9,232 bases of DNA from Phycisphaerales bacterium (GCA_011048645.1 DSDR01000160.1:1-9232); one strand, 5' to 3'. Numbered from the stretch's first letter, positions 1-6,821 are shown. Notes: generated from the letters alone by a model not told the origin. Translations and numbers: made by a program.

Positions 1-696
1 CAGCAGGTCATCGATGCGCAGGGAGGTTTCGGCGACGGCGACGTTTTCTTCGGCGGCGATGTCCAGCACGGTTTTGCGGGCAATGCCATTCAGGACGGGC
101 GTCTCCAGCGGCGGGGTGTGCAGTTTGCCTTCGCGCACCAGAAACACATTGCTGACACACCCTTCAGCCAAGGCGTTTTCGGTGGTGAACCACAGCGCCT
201 CGGCGGCCAGTTTCTCGTGGGCGTCGCGCAGCGCCGTCAGCCGCGGGCCGTAGCAGGTGGTCTTGTGTCCGGCAAAGGGGTCTTTCGGGTTTTGGCGATA
301 ATCGGTCAAAATGACTCGTACGCCCTTGTCGTAATACGCTTTCGGGTATGGCGTCAAGGGCGCGGCGGTGATCAGCAGGGTCGAGGCTGCGACGCCGTCG
401 GATTGGATCGGACCGTTGGTCAGCGACAGCCGCAGCCGTGCATCGGACAGTTCGTTGGCCTGCAACAATCCGTCAACCGCGGCGGCGATGTCTTCGTCGG
501 TGTATCGATTGCAGATCGCCAGCGCCTTGGCTGAGGCGTTGAGCCGGGCCAGATGATCGGCCAACCGAAAGACGCGCCCGCCGACGGCTCGCATCGTCTC
601 AAACAGGCCGATGCCGTACAGAAAACTGCTGTCGGTTATCGGTATCAGTGCGGCCTGAGCGTCGATGATGTCGCCGTTAAGAAAGACTTTTTCCAT
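1..696 (-). CDS. Class IV PLP-dependent aminotransferase / aminodeoxychorismate lyase-like (3' end outside window)
   Basis: The 232 visible codons run open from ATG at 696 to the left edge, so the C-terminus is missing. The fold-type IV PLP signature is clear. The N-terminus reads MEKVFLNGDIID and is followed by DSSFLYGIGLFETMRA (residues 22-37), the family's conserved DxxxxxGxGxFETxR-like stretch. Lys145 in GHKTTCYGPR is the probable PLP Schiff-base lysine. EGCVSNVFLV (178-187) and LNGIARKTVL (202-211) match the cofactor-binding motifs. The family covers branched-chain aminotransferase (IlvE), D-amino acid aminotransferase and 4-amino-4-deoxychorismate lyase (PabC). Sequence alone does not settle which. 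The compact N-terminus and the adjacent folate-binding gene make PabC (p-aminobenzoate for folate) attractive, but that is inference. It begins 24 bp after the upstream gene's stop, with only a weak purine run (GGCGGA) before the ATG, so it is probably co-transcribed and perhaps translationally coupled. Confidence 0.88.
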   Translation of the reverse strand, partial: MEKVFLNGDIIDAQAALIPITDSSFLYGIGLFETMRAVGGRVFRLADHLARLNASAKALAICNRYTDEDIAAAVDGLLQANELSDARLRLSLTNGPIQSDGVAASTLLITAAPLTPYPKAYYDKGVRVILTDYRQNPKDPFAGHKTTCYGPRLTALRDAHEKLAAEALWFTTENALAEGCVSNVFLVREGKLHTPPLETPVLNGIARKTVLDIAAEENVAVAETSLRIDDLL

Positions 697-720
697 TTAT
701 CCGCCGTTCTGTCTGTTCCG

Positions 721-1416
721 TTACGAGTGCATTGCCGACAGCAGACTGTTCATCCCTGCCGGCGTTAAATTTTTCTTGTGGCGATACTTGGCCACGACGC
801 CTGCGGCCAGCGGCCCGGCGGTGGCCGGACAAATCAGCTCCAGCCCGTCGCCGGCCAACCAGCTTCCGCGCATCAGCGTAAAGGAAATCATAAAAAAGGT
901 CATTCGCCGTATATCGCCGTCTTCCAGATCGGAGATATCGAACGGCAGCACGTCTTTGACTGAATTCACGGCAGCGGGGCCGTACAGGCCGAGCATGGCG
1001 GTCTTATCGGTCACATCGGTAACGGACACATTATGTCCGGCGCTTTGGGCGTAGCGACCCAGCGCCTCGGCGGCCCCCTCGGCGGTTCCGGGCGGGGTAA
1101 ATACAAAGACCTCGCCATTGAGCCGACCCAGCCGACAGGGCAAATTGATCCCCGTTTGACTCAGTGTGGCCCACTTCCACCGCTGGTCAAAGAGTTTGCC
1201 CTTTTCGAGCAATGTGTTTGCGCAAGTTGCCGCATCGGAGCCGCTCAGCGACAATCGGCCGAAACTGCTCAAATCCACCACCGCGCAATGCGACCGCAGC
1301 GCGTCGGTCTCGACCGACGCATCGCCGAAATCCGCCGGCAGCGTCCAGCCGTCAAACTCGTCAAACCGTGCACCAAGCTGCTTATGCACCGTATTGAAAG
1401 GGCTTATTTTTGCCAT
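721..1416 (-). CDS. GcvT/YgfZ-like folate-binding domain protein, short form
   Basis: A 231-residue protein aligning by eye with the N-terminal folate-binding domain of aminomethyltransferase (GcvT) and of YgfZ. LGARFDEFDGWTLPADFG (14-31), the ALRSHCAVVDLSSFGRLSLSG segment (39-59), VTDKTAMLGLYGPAAV (135-150) and WLAGDGLELICP (186-197) match GcvT's opening, its 'QGPNA' strand and its 'GYTGExGYEI' strand. The chain stops about where GcvT reads 'LRLEAG', so the C-terminal barrel domain is absent. GcvT is usually about 360 residues and YgfZ about 325. The catalytic Asp of GcvT (in 'GVIDDL') is not kept: the equivalent stretch is GINLPCRLG. The YgfZ KGCYxGQE motif is also absent. A role in the glycine cleavage reaction is therefore unlikely, and tetrahydrofolate binding or iron-sulfur/tRNA maintenance is a guess. 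Only 24 bp separate the stop from the next gene, leaving no room for a lost C-terminal domain. The ATG start lacks a clear Shine-Dalgarno. Confidence 0.82.
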   Translation of the reverse strand: MAKISPFNTVHKQLGARFDEFDGWTLPADFGDASVETDALRSHCAVVDLSSFGRLSLSGSDAATCANTLLEKGKLFDQRWKWATLSQTGINLPCRLGRLNGEVFVFTPPGTAEGAAEALGRYAQSAGHNVSVTDVTDKTAMLGLYGPAAVNSVKDVLPFDISDLEDGDIRRMTFFMISFTLMRGSWLAGDGLELICPATAGPLAAGVVAKYRHKKNLTPAGMNSLLSAMHS

Positions 1417-1420
1417 AAAA

Positions 1421-1447
1421 AACTTTCTAAGTTAGAATTTGAAAGTT
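1421..1447 (-). promoter_or_regulatory. Inverted repeat in the leader of the GcvT-like gene
   Basis: AACTTTC (1421-1427) and GAAAGTT (1441-1447) can form a 7-bp stem. The loop contains a nested CTAA-G-TTAG inverted repeat. On the minus strand it ends four bases before the GcvT-like ATG, where a ribosome binding site would normally lie. It could influence translation initiation, but at this AT content chance is possible. Confidence 0.35.
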
Positions 1448-1461
1448 CAAGATATATCTTG
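1448..1461. repeat. Perfect 14-bp palindrome, possible operator
   Basis: CAAGATATATCTTG is its own reverse complement. It lies 32-45 bp upstream of the GcvT-like start, where a repressor or activator site would be expected. A second CAAG...CTTG element lies at 1554-1564, about 100 bp away. No specific regulator is recognised. Confidence 0.4.
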
Positions 1462-1552
1462 TAAACTCTACACAAATACATAAAATCATAAATTCGACGG
1501 TCGATCACAGAGCAAGATAGAAATGCTAACTTAAATTGTCTGATTTGTGTTG

Positions 1553-1565
1553 ACAAGCACCTTGT
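1553..1565. repeat. Short inverted repeat just beyond the DUF2335 gene
   Basis: ACAAG-CAC-CTTGT is a perfect 5-bp inverted repeat with a 3-nt centre, ten bases past the DUF2335-type stop codon. No T-tract follows it on the minus strand, so it is not a typical intrinsic terminator. It shares CAAG/CTTG half-sites with the palindrome at 1448-1461. Confidence 0.3.
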
Positions 1566-1574
1566 AACCGTCTT

Positions 1575-2102
1575 TTAAGTGTTTGGTTGATTATTATTCT
1601 TTATTTTAGGTTCTCGATAAGCGATAAAAATATACACAATTGATACGATTGGAAGACCTCCCAAAAAACCACCTGTCCAAATTTGCCCATTCAATATGCA
1701 AATCACGCCGCCGGTTATAGATGCTACAGTGATTATTCCGGCAACAATTTGCCCACACAGACCAGAAAAGAAAGATAGCGACTCATTGCGCCGGTTTAAC
1801 TCAAATGCCGCCTCTGCGTCATATTTTTCCAAACTATGGCGATGGGCGGATTCCATTTCGGCCATTTGAAGTATGCGATCTGCGGCGCCAGGTAAAATTG
1901 CTTCGTATTTTGCTAACAAGTCAGGATGTGGGTTCGGGCCTTGAAACGACGTATGCTGTAAAATAGCTTGACTTTCATTGTGAGATGTATTTCCAGAGAC
2001 TTCTTGGCCGGCTTTTGCTCGCCTTTTTTTTAATTTACCGGATTTAGACACTGTTGCTTTTCCTATAACCAGAGATGGCGTTGCGAATGTCTTTTCCGAC
2101 AT
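1575..2102 (-). CDS. DUF2335-type two-transmembrane protein
   Basis: A 175-residue protein. I chose the ATG at 2102 because AGGA lies 8 nt upstream of it (2111-2114); the longer in-frame possibility starts with TTG at 2183. Residues 1-55 are basic and low in hydrophobicity (GKLKKRRAKAGQE). Residues 58-92 carry NPHPDLLAKYEAILPGAADR and QMAEMESAHRHSLE, the hallmark helix of the DUF2335 'predicted membrane protein' family as I know it. Two hydrophobic helices follow, about 111-136 and 143-161, and then a short polar tail, so both termini probably face the same side. No catalytic motif is visible and the family has no established function. The gene overlaps the upstream small ORF by 59 bp, with its Shine-Dalgarno inside that ORF, which suggests coupled translation. 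Base composition is more AT-rich than the flanking genes, which fits acquisition by transfer. Confidence 0.8.
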   Translation of the reverse strand: MSEKTFATPSLVIGKATVSKSGKLKKRRAKAGQEVSGNTSHNESQAILQHTSFQGPNPHPDLLAKYEAILPGAADRILQMAEMESAHRHSLEKYDAEAAFELNRRNESLSFFSGLCGQIVAGIITVASITGGVICILNGQIWTGGFLGGLPIVSIVYIFIAYREPKIKNNNQPNT

Positions 2103-2259
2103 TTTGCCAATCCTGGTGCAAGCCCTCTTGAGCTGACTTTGCTCGATCTGGAAGATAGATACGGCTGTTGATTTTCTTAGCAACGTTGCCCGTCAGATCC
2201 AAAGCGGACCCACTGCCTATGATAAACGCCCTGCCGATTTGTTTAAGTTTTTCTGTCAT
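2044..2259 (-). CDS. Small uncharacterised protein overlapping the DUF2335-type gene
   Basis: 71 residues from ATG at 2259; a TTG at 2274 would add five. No Shine-Dalgarno is visible before either start. The N-terminal part reads IIGSGSALDLTG (13-24). The C-terminal part reads DRAKSAQEGLHQDWQNVGKD and IRNAISGY (38-65), a charged amphipathic stretch. There is no signal peptide and no convincing membrane helix. The pattern 'GSxLDL ... DWxxVGxDIRxAI' resembles small hypothetical proteins that I recall being encoded next to DUF2335 genes, but I cannot verify this here. The gene ends 59 bp inside the DUF2335-type gene in another frame. I read the pair as a two-gene unit, probably a cytosolic partner or regulator for the membrane protein. 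That function is inference only. Confidence 0.6.
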   Translation of the reverse strand: MTEKLKQIGRAFIIGSGSALDLTGNVAKKINSRIYLPDRAKSAQEGLHQDWQNVGKDIRNAISGYRKSNSV

Positions 2260-2362
2260 AAGGATAAAATTCAAAAAGAGTTAACTAAAAAGTCGTCAAA
2301 CTGAAAACATAATTTTAATTAAAAAATCGTTTTCCAAGAAACCACTAAGCTTGATTTTTTAC

Positions 2363-2391
2363 TTCTTAACATAAGATATGTTCATTATAAG
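2363..2391 (+). promoter_or_regulatory. Weak divergent promoter candidate
   Basis: TTCTTA (2363-2368), a 17-bp spacer and TATAAG (2386-2391) point to the plus strand, with a start near 2397, just ahead of the ATG at 2414. Its -10 overlaps the opposite-strand -10, as in compact bidirectional promoters. The -35 match is poor (3/6). Confidence 0.22.
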
Positions 2392-2413
2392 AGTTTAAGG
2401 TTTCTCCTGTAAC
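2384..2413 (-). promoter_or_regulatory. Candidate promoter for the small ORF / DUF2335 pair
   Basis: On the minus strand, a perfect -10 TATAAT (2384-2389) is preceded at 18 bp by GTTACA (2408-2413), a 4/6 match to TTGACA. Transcription would start near 2377 and give a leader of about 118 nt before the ATG at 2259. The surrounding AT-rich sequence raises the chance of accidental matches. Confidence 0.35.
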
Positions 2414-2554
2414 ATGTCAACAAGGCAATCGGATGAAAAAATAATCGATTCGTATCATCTTGAACAAGGCCTAACACAGGAAAAGGCTTGTCTTGTTTTT
2501 TGTGAATCCGTGAGCCTGATTTTTAATGATGCAAACGCAGGTCAAAAATCGTGA
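2414..2554 (+). CDS. Possible 46-residue ORF, divergent from the DUF2335 pair
   Basis: An open frame from ATG to TGA encoding 46 residues, starting MSTRQSDEKIIDSYHLEQGL and ending NDANAGQKS. It contains CLVFCESVSLIF, a short hydrophobic run with two cysteines. No family is recognised. The nearest purine run (AAGG, 2397-2400) is too far from the ATG for a good ribosome site. An ORF of this length can arise by chance, so this is a weak call. Its interest comes from its position: the only open frame in a 450-bp gap, divergent from the DUF2335 pair across a possible shared promoter. Confidence 0.25.
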   Translation: MSTRQSDEKIIDSYHLEQGLTQEKACLVFCESVSLIFNDANAGQKS

Positions 2555-2711
2555 GGTTACTCGGTCATTTTCAGCAGAAAAGTGCAAAAAAACGGTTTAT
2601 CGTTTATAGCGGACGCGGCCAATTCGGACGATAATACAATAGACCCCTGTAATCGTGTTTCTTGTTGGGGGTGCGGGACGGTATTGATCATTCTATGCGA
2701 AAGATGAGGTT
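2555..2711. other. Non-coding leader region before fhs
   Basis: About 157 bp with no convincing gene. TACAAT at 2635-2640 is a good -10-like hexamer, but no -35 match lies 16-18 bp upstream. ACCCC (2643-2647) and GGGGT (2668-2672) could pair as a 5-bp stem in the leader. I see no recognisable tetrahydrofolate riboswitch. Base composition climbs from AT-rich to the GC-rich level of fhs across this interval. Confidence 0.4.
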
Positions 2712-4450
<1,739 letters not shown>

Positions 4451-4478
<28 letters not shown>

Positions 4479-4524
4479 ACCGGTCGTCCGAAGGCTTGGA
4501 TGCGCATTAAGCGTCCTGCCGGTC
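4451..4524. repeat. 9-bp inverted repeat spanning the fhs 3' end
   Basis: GACCGGCAG (4451-4459, inside the last fhs codons) and CTGCCGGTC (4516-4524) are perfect reverse complements flanking the fhs stop. A third related element, ACCGGT, lies at 4479-4484. The 56-nt interior contains a small TCCGAAGGCTTGGA hairpin (4487-4500). No T-tract follows on either strand. It might help end transcription between the convergent genes fhs and the glycosylase, but it is not a textbook terminator. Confidence 0.35.
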
Positions 4525-4539
4525 GCTGTGTCGTAGAGT

Positions 4540-5196
4540 TTAATCCGGACTGACGCGCGGCCAGTCCTCCAGCGGACAGCCTGAACAGAGGGGCCGGGGT
4601 TTGCAGTAGGTTTTGCCCAGACGCACCAACAGGGCGTGAAATTCGTTATAAAGCTGCACATCACGCGGCAGATGGGATTCAAAATACTCGCGGATTTCTT
4701 CATAGCCGGCTTGCGGCCAGATCATCCCATGCCGTCCAAGAATTCGTGCGGTATAGGCATCGACCACAAAGACGGGTTTTTCAAACGCATACAGGCAGAT
4801 GGAATCGGCGGTTTCGGGGCCGATGCCTTTAACGGCCATCAATTCGTCCCGCAATCCGTGAGTTGAAAGGTTACCCGCGCTGTCCACATCCCCGTCAAAG
4901 CGGTCAAACAGCCATTCAAGAAAATGCCGCAATCGACCGGCCTTGATATTAAAGTATCCGGCCGGTCGAATCAGTTCCGCCAAACGCTGCGGCGCCAGCG
5001 CAACGAGTTGTTTCGGGGTCAGGACCCCGGCATTTCTGAGGTTGGCGATGGCTTTTTCAACGTTGGTCCAGTTGGTATTCTGCGTGAGAATCGCGCCAAC
5101 GATAATCTCAAAACGCCCGTCCCCCGGCCACCAGCGCTGCGGCCCGAAACGCGCATAAAGCCGTTCATATAAATCCGTTACCGTCGGTGTGCTCAT
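4540..5196 (-). CDS. Endonuclease III-related DNA glycosylase (HhH-GPD, MagIII-like)
   Basis: A 218-residue base-excision repair glycosylase. The opening RFEIIVGAILTQNTNWTNVE (28-47) is typical of the endonuclease III-related/MagIII branch. The helix-hairpin-helix is LMAVKGIGPETADSI (119-133) and the catalytic Asp is D146 in VFVVDAYTAR. The lysine that gives endonuclease III its lyase activity is replaced by E128, so I expect a glycosylase-only enzyme, plausibly acting on alkylated bases such as 3-methyladenine. The C-terminal iron-sulfur motif is incomplete. Cys198, Cys204 and Cys207 (TYCKPRPLCSGCPLEDW) correspond to three ligands, with X5 rather than the usual X6 between the first two, and the fourth cysteine is absent before the stop. 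Helicobacter MagIII has a similar length. It starts 15 bp after the stop of the peptidase gene and lacks its own Shine-Dalgarno, so it is probably co-transcribed. Substrate is inferred from family only. Confidence 0.9.
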   Translation of the reverse strand: MSTPTVTDLYERLYARFGPQRWWPGDGRFEIIVGAILTQNTNWTNVEKAIANLRNAGVLTPKQLVALAPQRLAELIRPAGYFNIKAGRLRHFLEWLFDRFDGDVDSAGNLSTHGLRDELMAVKGIGPETADSICLYAFEKPVFVVDAYTARILGRHGMIWPQAGYEEIREYFESHLPRDVQLYNEFHALLVRLGKTYCKPRPLCSGCPLEDWPRVSPD

Positions 5197-5211
5197 CGTC
5201 GAATCAGTCGA

Positions 5212-5877
5212 TCAATCGGTGGGCTGTCTGCGTTCCTGTTGATAGGCCGCCCAGAGCGCATCCAGATTCAACCCGGTTTGCGATTCGAAGAGTTCTTCGC
5301 TGTAGTTTTTGTTGCGCAGTGCGGTGTTGAGCTTGTTGACAATCCCCGGGGCCCGGTCAGACTCCAGCCACAGCAAAAATCCCGCCGTGACCTGATAGCC
5401 CTGTCGATACCCGTCCGGACGATTCGGCAGGGCAAACCACGACAGCGGCTTGGCTTCGTAAATCGCCCAACGCAGATAATCGGCGATGCCTTCGACCAGC
5501 CAGCCCTGCCGCGTGGGGCCGTAATTCTGGATCACGTGCACCAGCTCATGAAAGACCAGTCCGATATCTTCGGGGTGTTTTTCGATCCAGCCCGAAGAGA
5601 CACGGATATGTGCACCGGCCGTATCGGCAATGCCCCGATCCGACTTTCGCAGGGTAATTTTGACCTCGGTCGGCGGCTCAAAGCCCTTGGTCGGTATCAG
5701 ATTAACGATTCGCGGATACCATTCTTCGACAAGGGCTTTGGCCTGTTCGCCCCATTCCCGAAGCTCCGGTACCGCGGAGGTATCCAGTTCGACGGTTACG
5801 GTTTTCGTTTCCCCGCAGGCCCAGCAGCCGGCCAGCAAGACGGTCCAAGCCGCAACTAATTGGTGTGTTGAATTCAT
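5212..5877 (-). CDS. BSP-family zinc metallopeptidase lipoprotein
   Basis: A 221-residue secreted protein. Residues 1-17 form a short signal peptide ending in the lipobox LLAGC, so Cys18 is probably lipidated and the protein membrane-anchored outside the cytoplasm. The mature part carries HELVHVIQNYG (110-120), an HExxH zinc-protease motif with H110, E111 and H114. It is followed by GWLVEGIADYLRW (125-137), the second conserved block of the plant/bacterial 'basic secretory protein' peptidase family (PF04450), which probably supplies a further zinc ligand. FELFESQTG-like and LDALWAAYQ segments near the C-terminus also fit that family. The substrate is unknown. The ATG has a good Shine-Dalgarno, GGAGA (5884-5888), 6 nt upstream, and a sigma70-like promoter lies just before it. 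It is the first gene of a likely two-gene unit with the DNA glycosylase, although the two functions are not obviously connected. Confidence 0.88.
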   Translation of the reverse strand: MNSTHQLVAAWTVLLAGCWACGETKTVTVELDTSAVPELREWGEQAKALVEEWYPRIVNLIPTKGFEPPTEVKITLRKSDRGIADTAGAHIRVSSGWIEKHPEDIGLVFHELVHVIQNYGPTRQGWLVEGIADYLRWAIYEAKPLSWFALPNRPDGYRQGYQVTAGFLLWLESDRAPGIVNKLNTALRNKNYSEELFESQTGLNLDALWAAYQQERRQPTD

Positions 5878-5922
5878 TGACTGTCTCCATTATCCAATTT
5901 GTATTTTCAGCGTAATGGAAGT

Positions 5923-5951
5923 ATTGTAGGCAGTCGGATGTCGAAAGGCAA
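5923..5951 (-). promoter_or_regulatory. Sigma70-like promoter of the peptidase-glycosylase unit
   Basis: On the minus strand, -35 TTGCCT (5946-5951), a 17-bp spacer and -10 TACAAT (5923-5928). Matches to consensus are 4/6 and 5/6. Transcription would start near 5916 and give a leader of about 40 nt that carries the GGAGA ribosome site. Confidence 0.55.
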
Positions 5952-6109
5952 CGGTTTTTCAAACACCGGTGGGGATGAAACGGAATGGCTGCTCTCGTTT
6001 GACGGATAGACGGGCAATTTGTTTAGACCATTCGTGTCGAATCACGGTGGATGCGGTTTACGGTGCGTCCCGCGTGAAAGAATCAGGCGTTGGACAGCCA
6101 AAAGGCGAT

Positions 6110-6436
6110 TCAGTAAACCCGTTCGCTGTCGTCGCTGTCTTGGCGATAAGCGTTCAATTGGGCATAGACTTGGTGGGCGGTCTGGATTTGCGCCATCAGT
6201 TGTTCGGCGTCATCGTGTCGCCGAGGCGAGTTCAGACAAGGCTCCAGTACCTTGCGGGCATACGCATAACGCCCCTCGGCCAGCGACCGGCGGGCTGTTT
6301 CCAGACGTGCCTGATCCATCGTCTCTTCAAACCGCATTTGCGCGCCTTGTTTTCGGCTTGCGCTCATATCACAGCCTGCCATCGTCAGCAGCACTGCGGC
6401 CGCTATTGCAAACAGTGTGGTTGTCGTTGATTTCAT
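6110..6436 (-). CDS. Small lipoprotein, uncharacterised
   Basis: 108 residues from the ATG at 6436. This start is chosen because GGAGGG (6445-6450) lies 8 nt upstream; the alternative TTG at 6475 would bury the signal peptide behind a charged extension. The N-terminus MKSTTTTLFAIAAAVLLTMA ends at a lipobox-like MAGC, giving lipidated Cys22. Asp23 follows; in E. coli an Asp at +2 keeps lipoproteins in the inner membrane, but that rule may not hold here. The mature part is polar and mostly helical. ARLETARRSLAEGRYAYARK and VLEPCLNSP (56-84) resemble a single TPR-like helix pair, followed by AEQLMAQIQTAHQVYAQL. No enzyme motif is seen. It lies 232 bp upstream of the peptidase gene, which has its own promoter, so the two are probably separate units. 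It may be a periplasmic scaffold or assembly factor, but that is a guess. Confidence 0.75.
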   Translation of the reverse strand: MKSTTTTLFAIAAAVLLTMAGCDMSASRKQGAQMRFEETMDQARLETARRSLAEGRYAYARKVLEPCLNSPRRHDDAEQLMAQIQTAHQVYAQLNAYRQDSDDSERVY

Positions 6437-6511
6437 GATTTTTTCCCTCCGGAATCTGTCTGTTTTCATTTCCAAAACAGCCTTGTCCGAGTGATGCCTG
6501 ATAAGGCCACA

Positions 6512-6539
6512 CTTAAAAAGATACGATATAATTTGTCAG
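6512..6539 (-). promoter_or_regulatory. Weak promoter candidate for the small lipoprotein
   Basis: On the minus strand, CTGACA (6534-6539, 5/6 match to -35), a 16-bp spacer and TTTAAG (6512-6517, 4/6 match to -10). It is placed about 75 bp before the lipoprotein start. Confidence 0.27.
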
Positions 6540-6581
6540 GTTGTGAAAATGTATTCTTTTTTTCACGGCCTGCGACTTTCC

Positions 6582-6776
6582 TTAATTAATGGCTACCGGT
6601 ATTTTCGGTCTGTGTTCAAAGGTTTCTTTGAGGTTTTTCAATAAAAAACAGGCAAAAATAATAAACTTTTTAGTTTGATTTTCGGGGCGTTTCCCGCCCC
6701 TTGCAACGGTACTGATAGGGGGGTTTTTATGAGGCATAAGACTGTCCGTCCCCGGATTTGAAACCGCTGTGTGCAT
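6582..6776 (-). CDS. Possible 64-residue ORF with strong ribosome site
   Basis: An open frame of 64 codons from ATG at 6776, preceded by AAGGAGG (6781-6787) with a 4-nt gap. That is one of the best Shine-Dalgarno sequences in the window, though slightly close. The protein is basic, begins MHTAVSNPGTDSLMPHKNPP and has a short hydrophobic run FIIFACFLLKNL (38-49) flanked by lysines, too short for a confident membrane span. No family is recognised. Against it: the same DNA is packed with hairpins (6663-6676, 6684-6700, 6727-6739), and the composition looks unlike the coding neighbours. It could be a small gene, a leader peptide or part of a structured RNA. Confidence 0.35.
   Translation of the reverse strand: MHTAVSNPGTDSLMPHKNPPISTVARGGKRPENQTKKFIIFACFLLKNLKETFEHRPKIPVAIN
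6663..6739. repeat. Cluster of short hairpins
   Basis: Three perfect inverted repeats lie within 77 bp: AAACT-TTTT-AGTTT (6663-6676), GGGGCG-TTTCC-CGCCCC (6684-6700) and TTATG-AGG-CATAA (6727-6739). The middle one is the strongest. None has a clean T-tract on either strand. A fourth AT-rich stem, GTGAAAA (6543-6549) with TTTTCAC (6560-6566), lies nearer the lipoprotein gene. Together they suggest transcript structure in the 440-bp gap between the kinase and the lipoprotein. Confidence 0.4.
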
Positions 6777-6821
6777 GTCGCCTCCTTATATCCATTATTA
6801 TTGCTATTTTGCGGCTAAAAT

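Noticed and set aside
118..534. Plus-strand frames opposite the class IV aminotransferase
   Set aside because: The minus-strand translation is open to the edge and carries all PLP class IV motifs, so these are shadows.
2103..2183. Longer DUF2335 start (TTG at 2183)
   Set aside because: The ATG at 2102 has a proper Shine-Dalgarno. The extra 27 residues come from the region coding for the small ORF in the other frame.
2555..2711. Tetrahydrofolate riboswitch before fhs
   Set aside because: The location would make sense, but I could not recognise the conserved junction or pseudoknot sequences; only a 5-bp ACCCC/GGGGT pairing is present. A covariance-model search would be decisive.
5239..5859. 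206-codon plus-strand frame opposite the BSP peptidase
   Set aside because: The minus-strand protein has a lipobox, HExxH motif, ribosome site and promoter. The plus frame has none of these.
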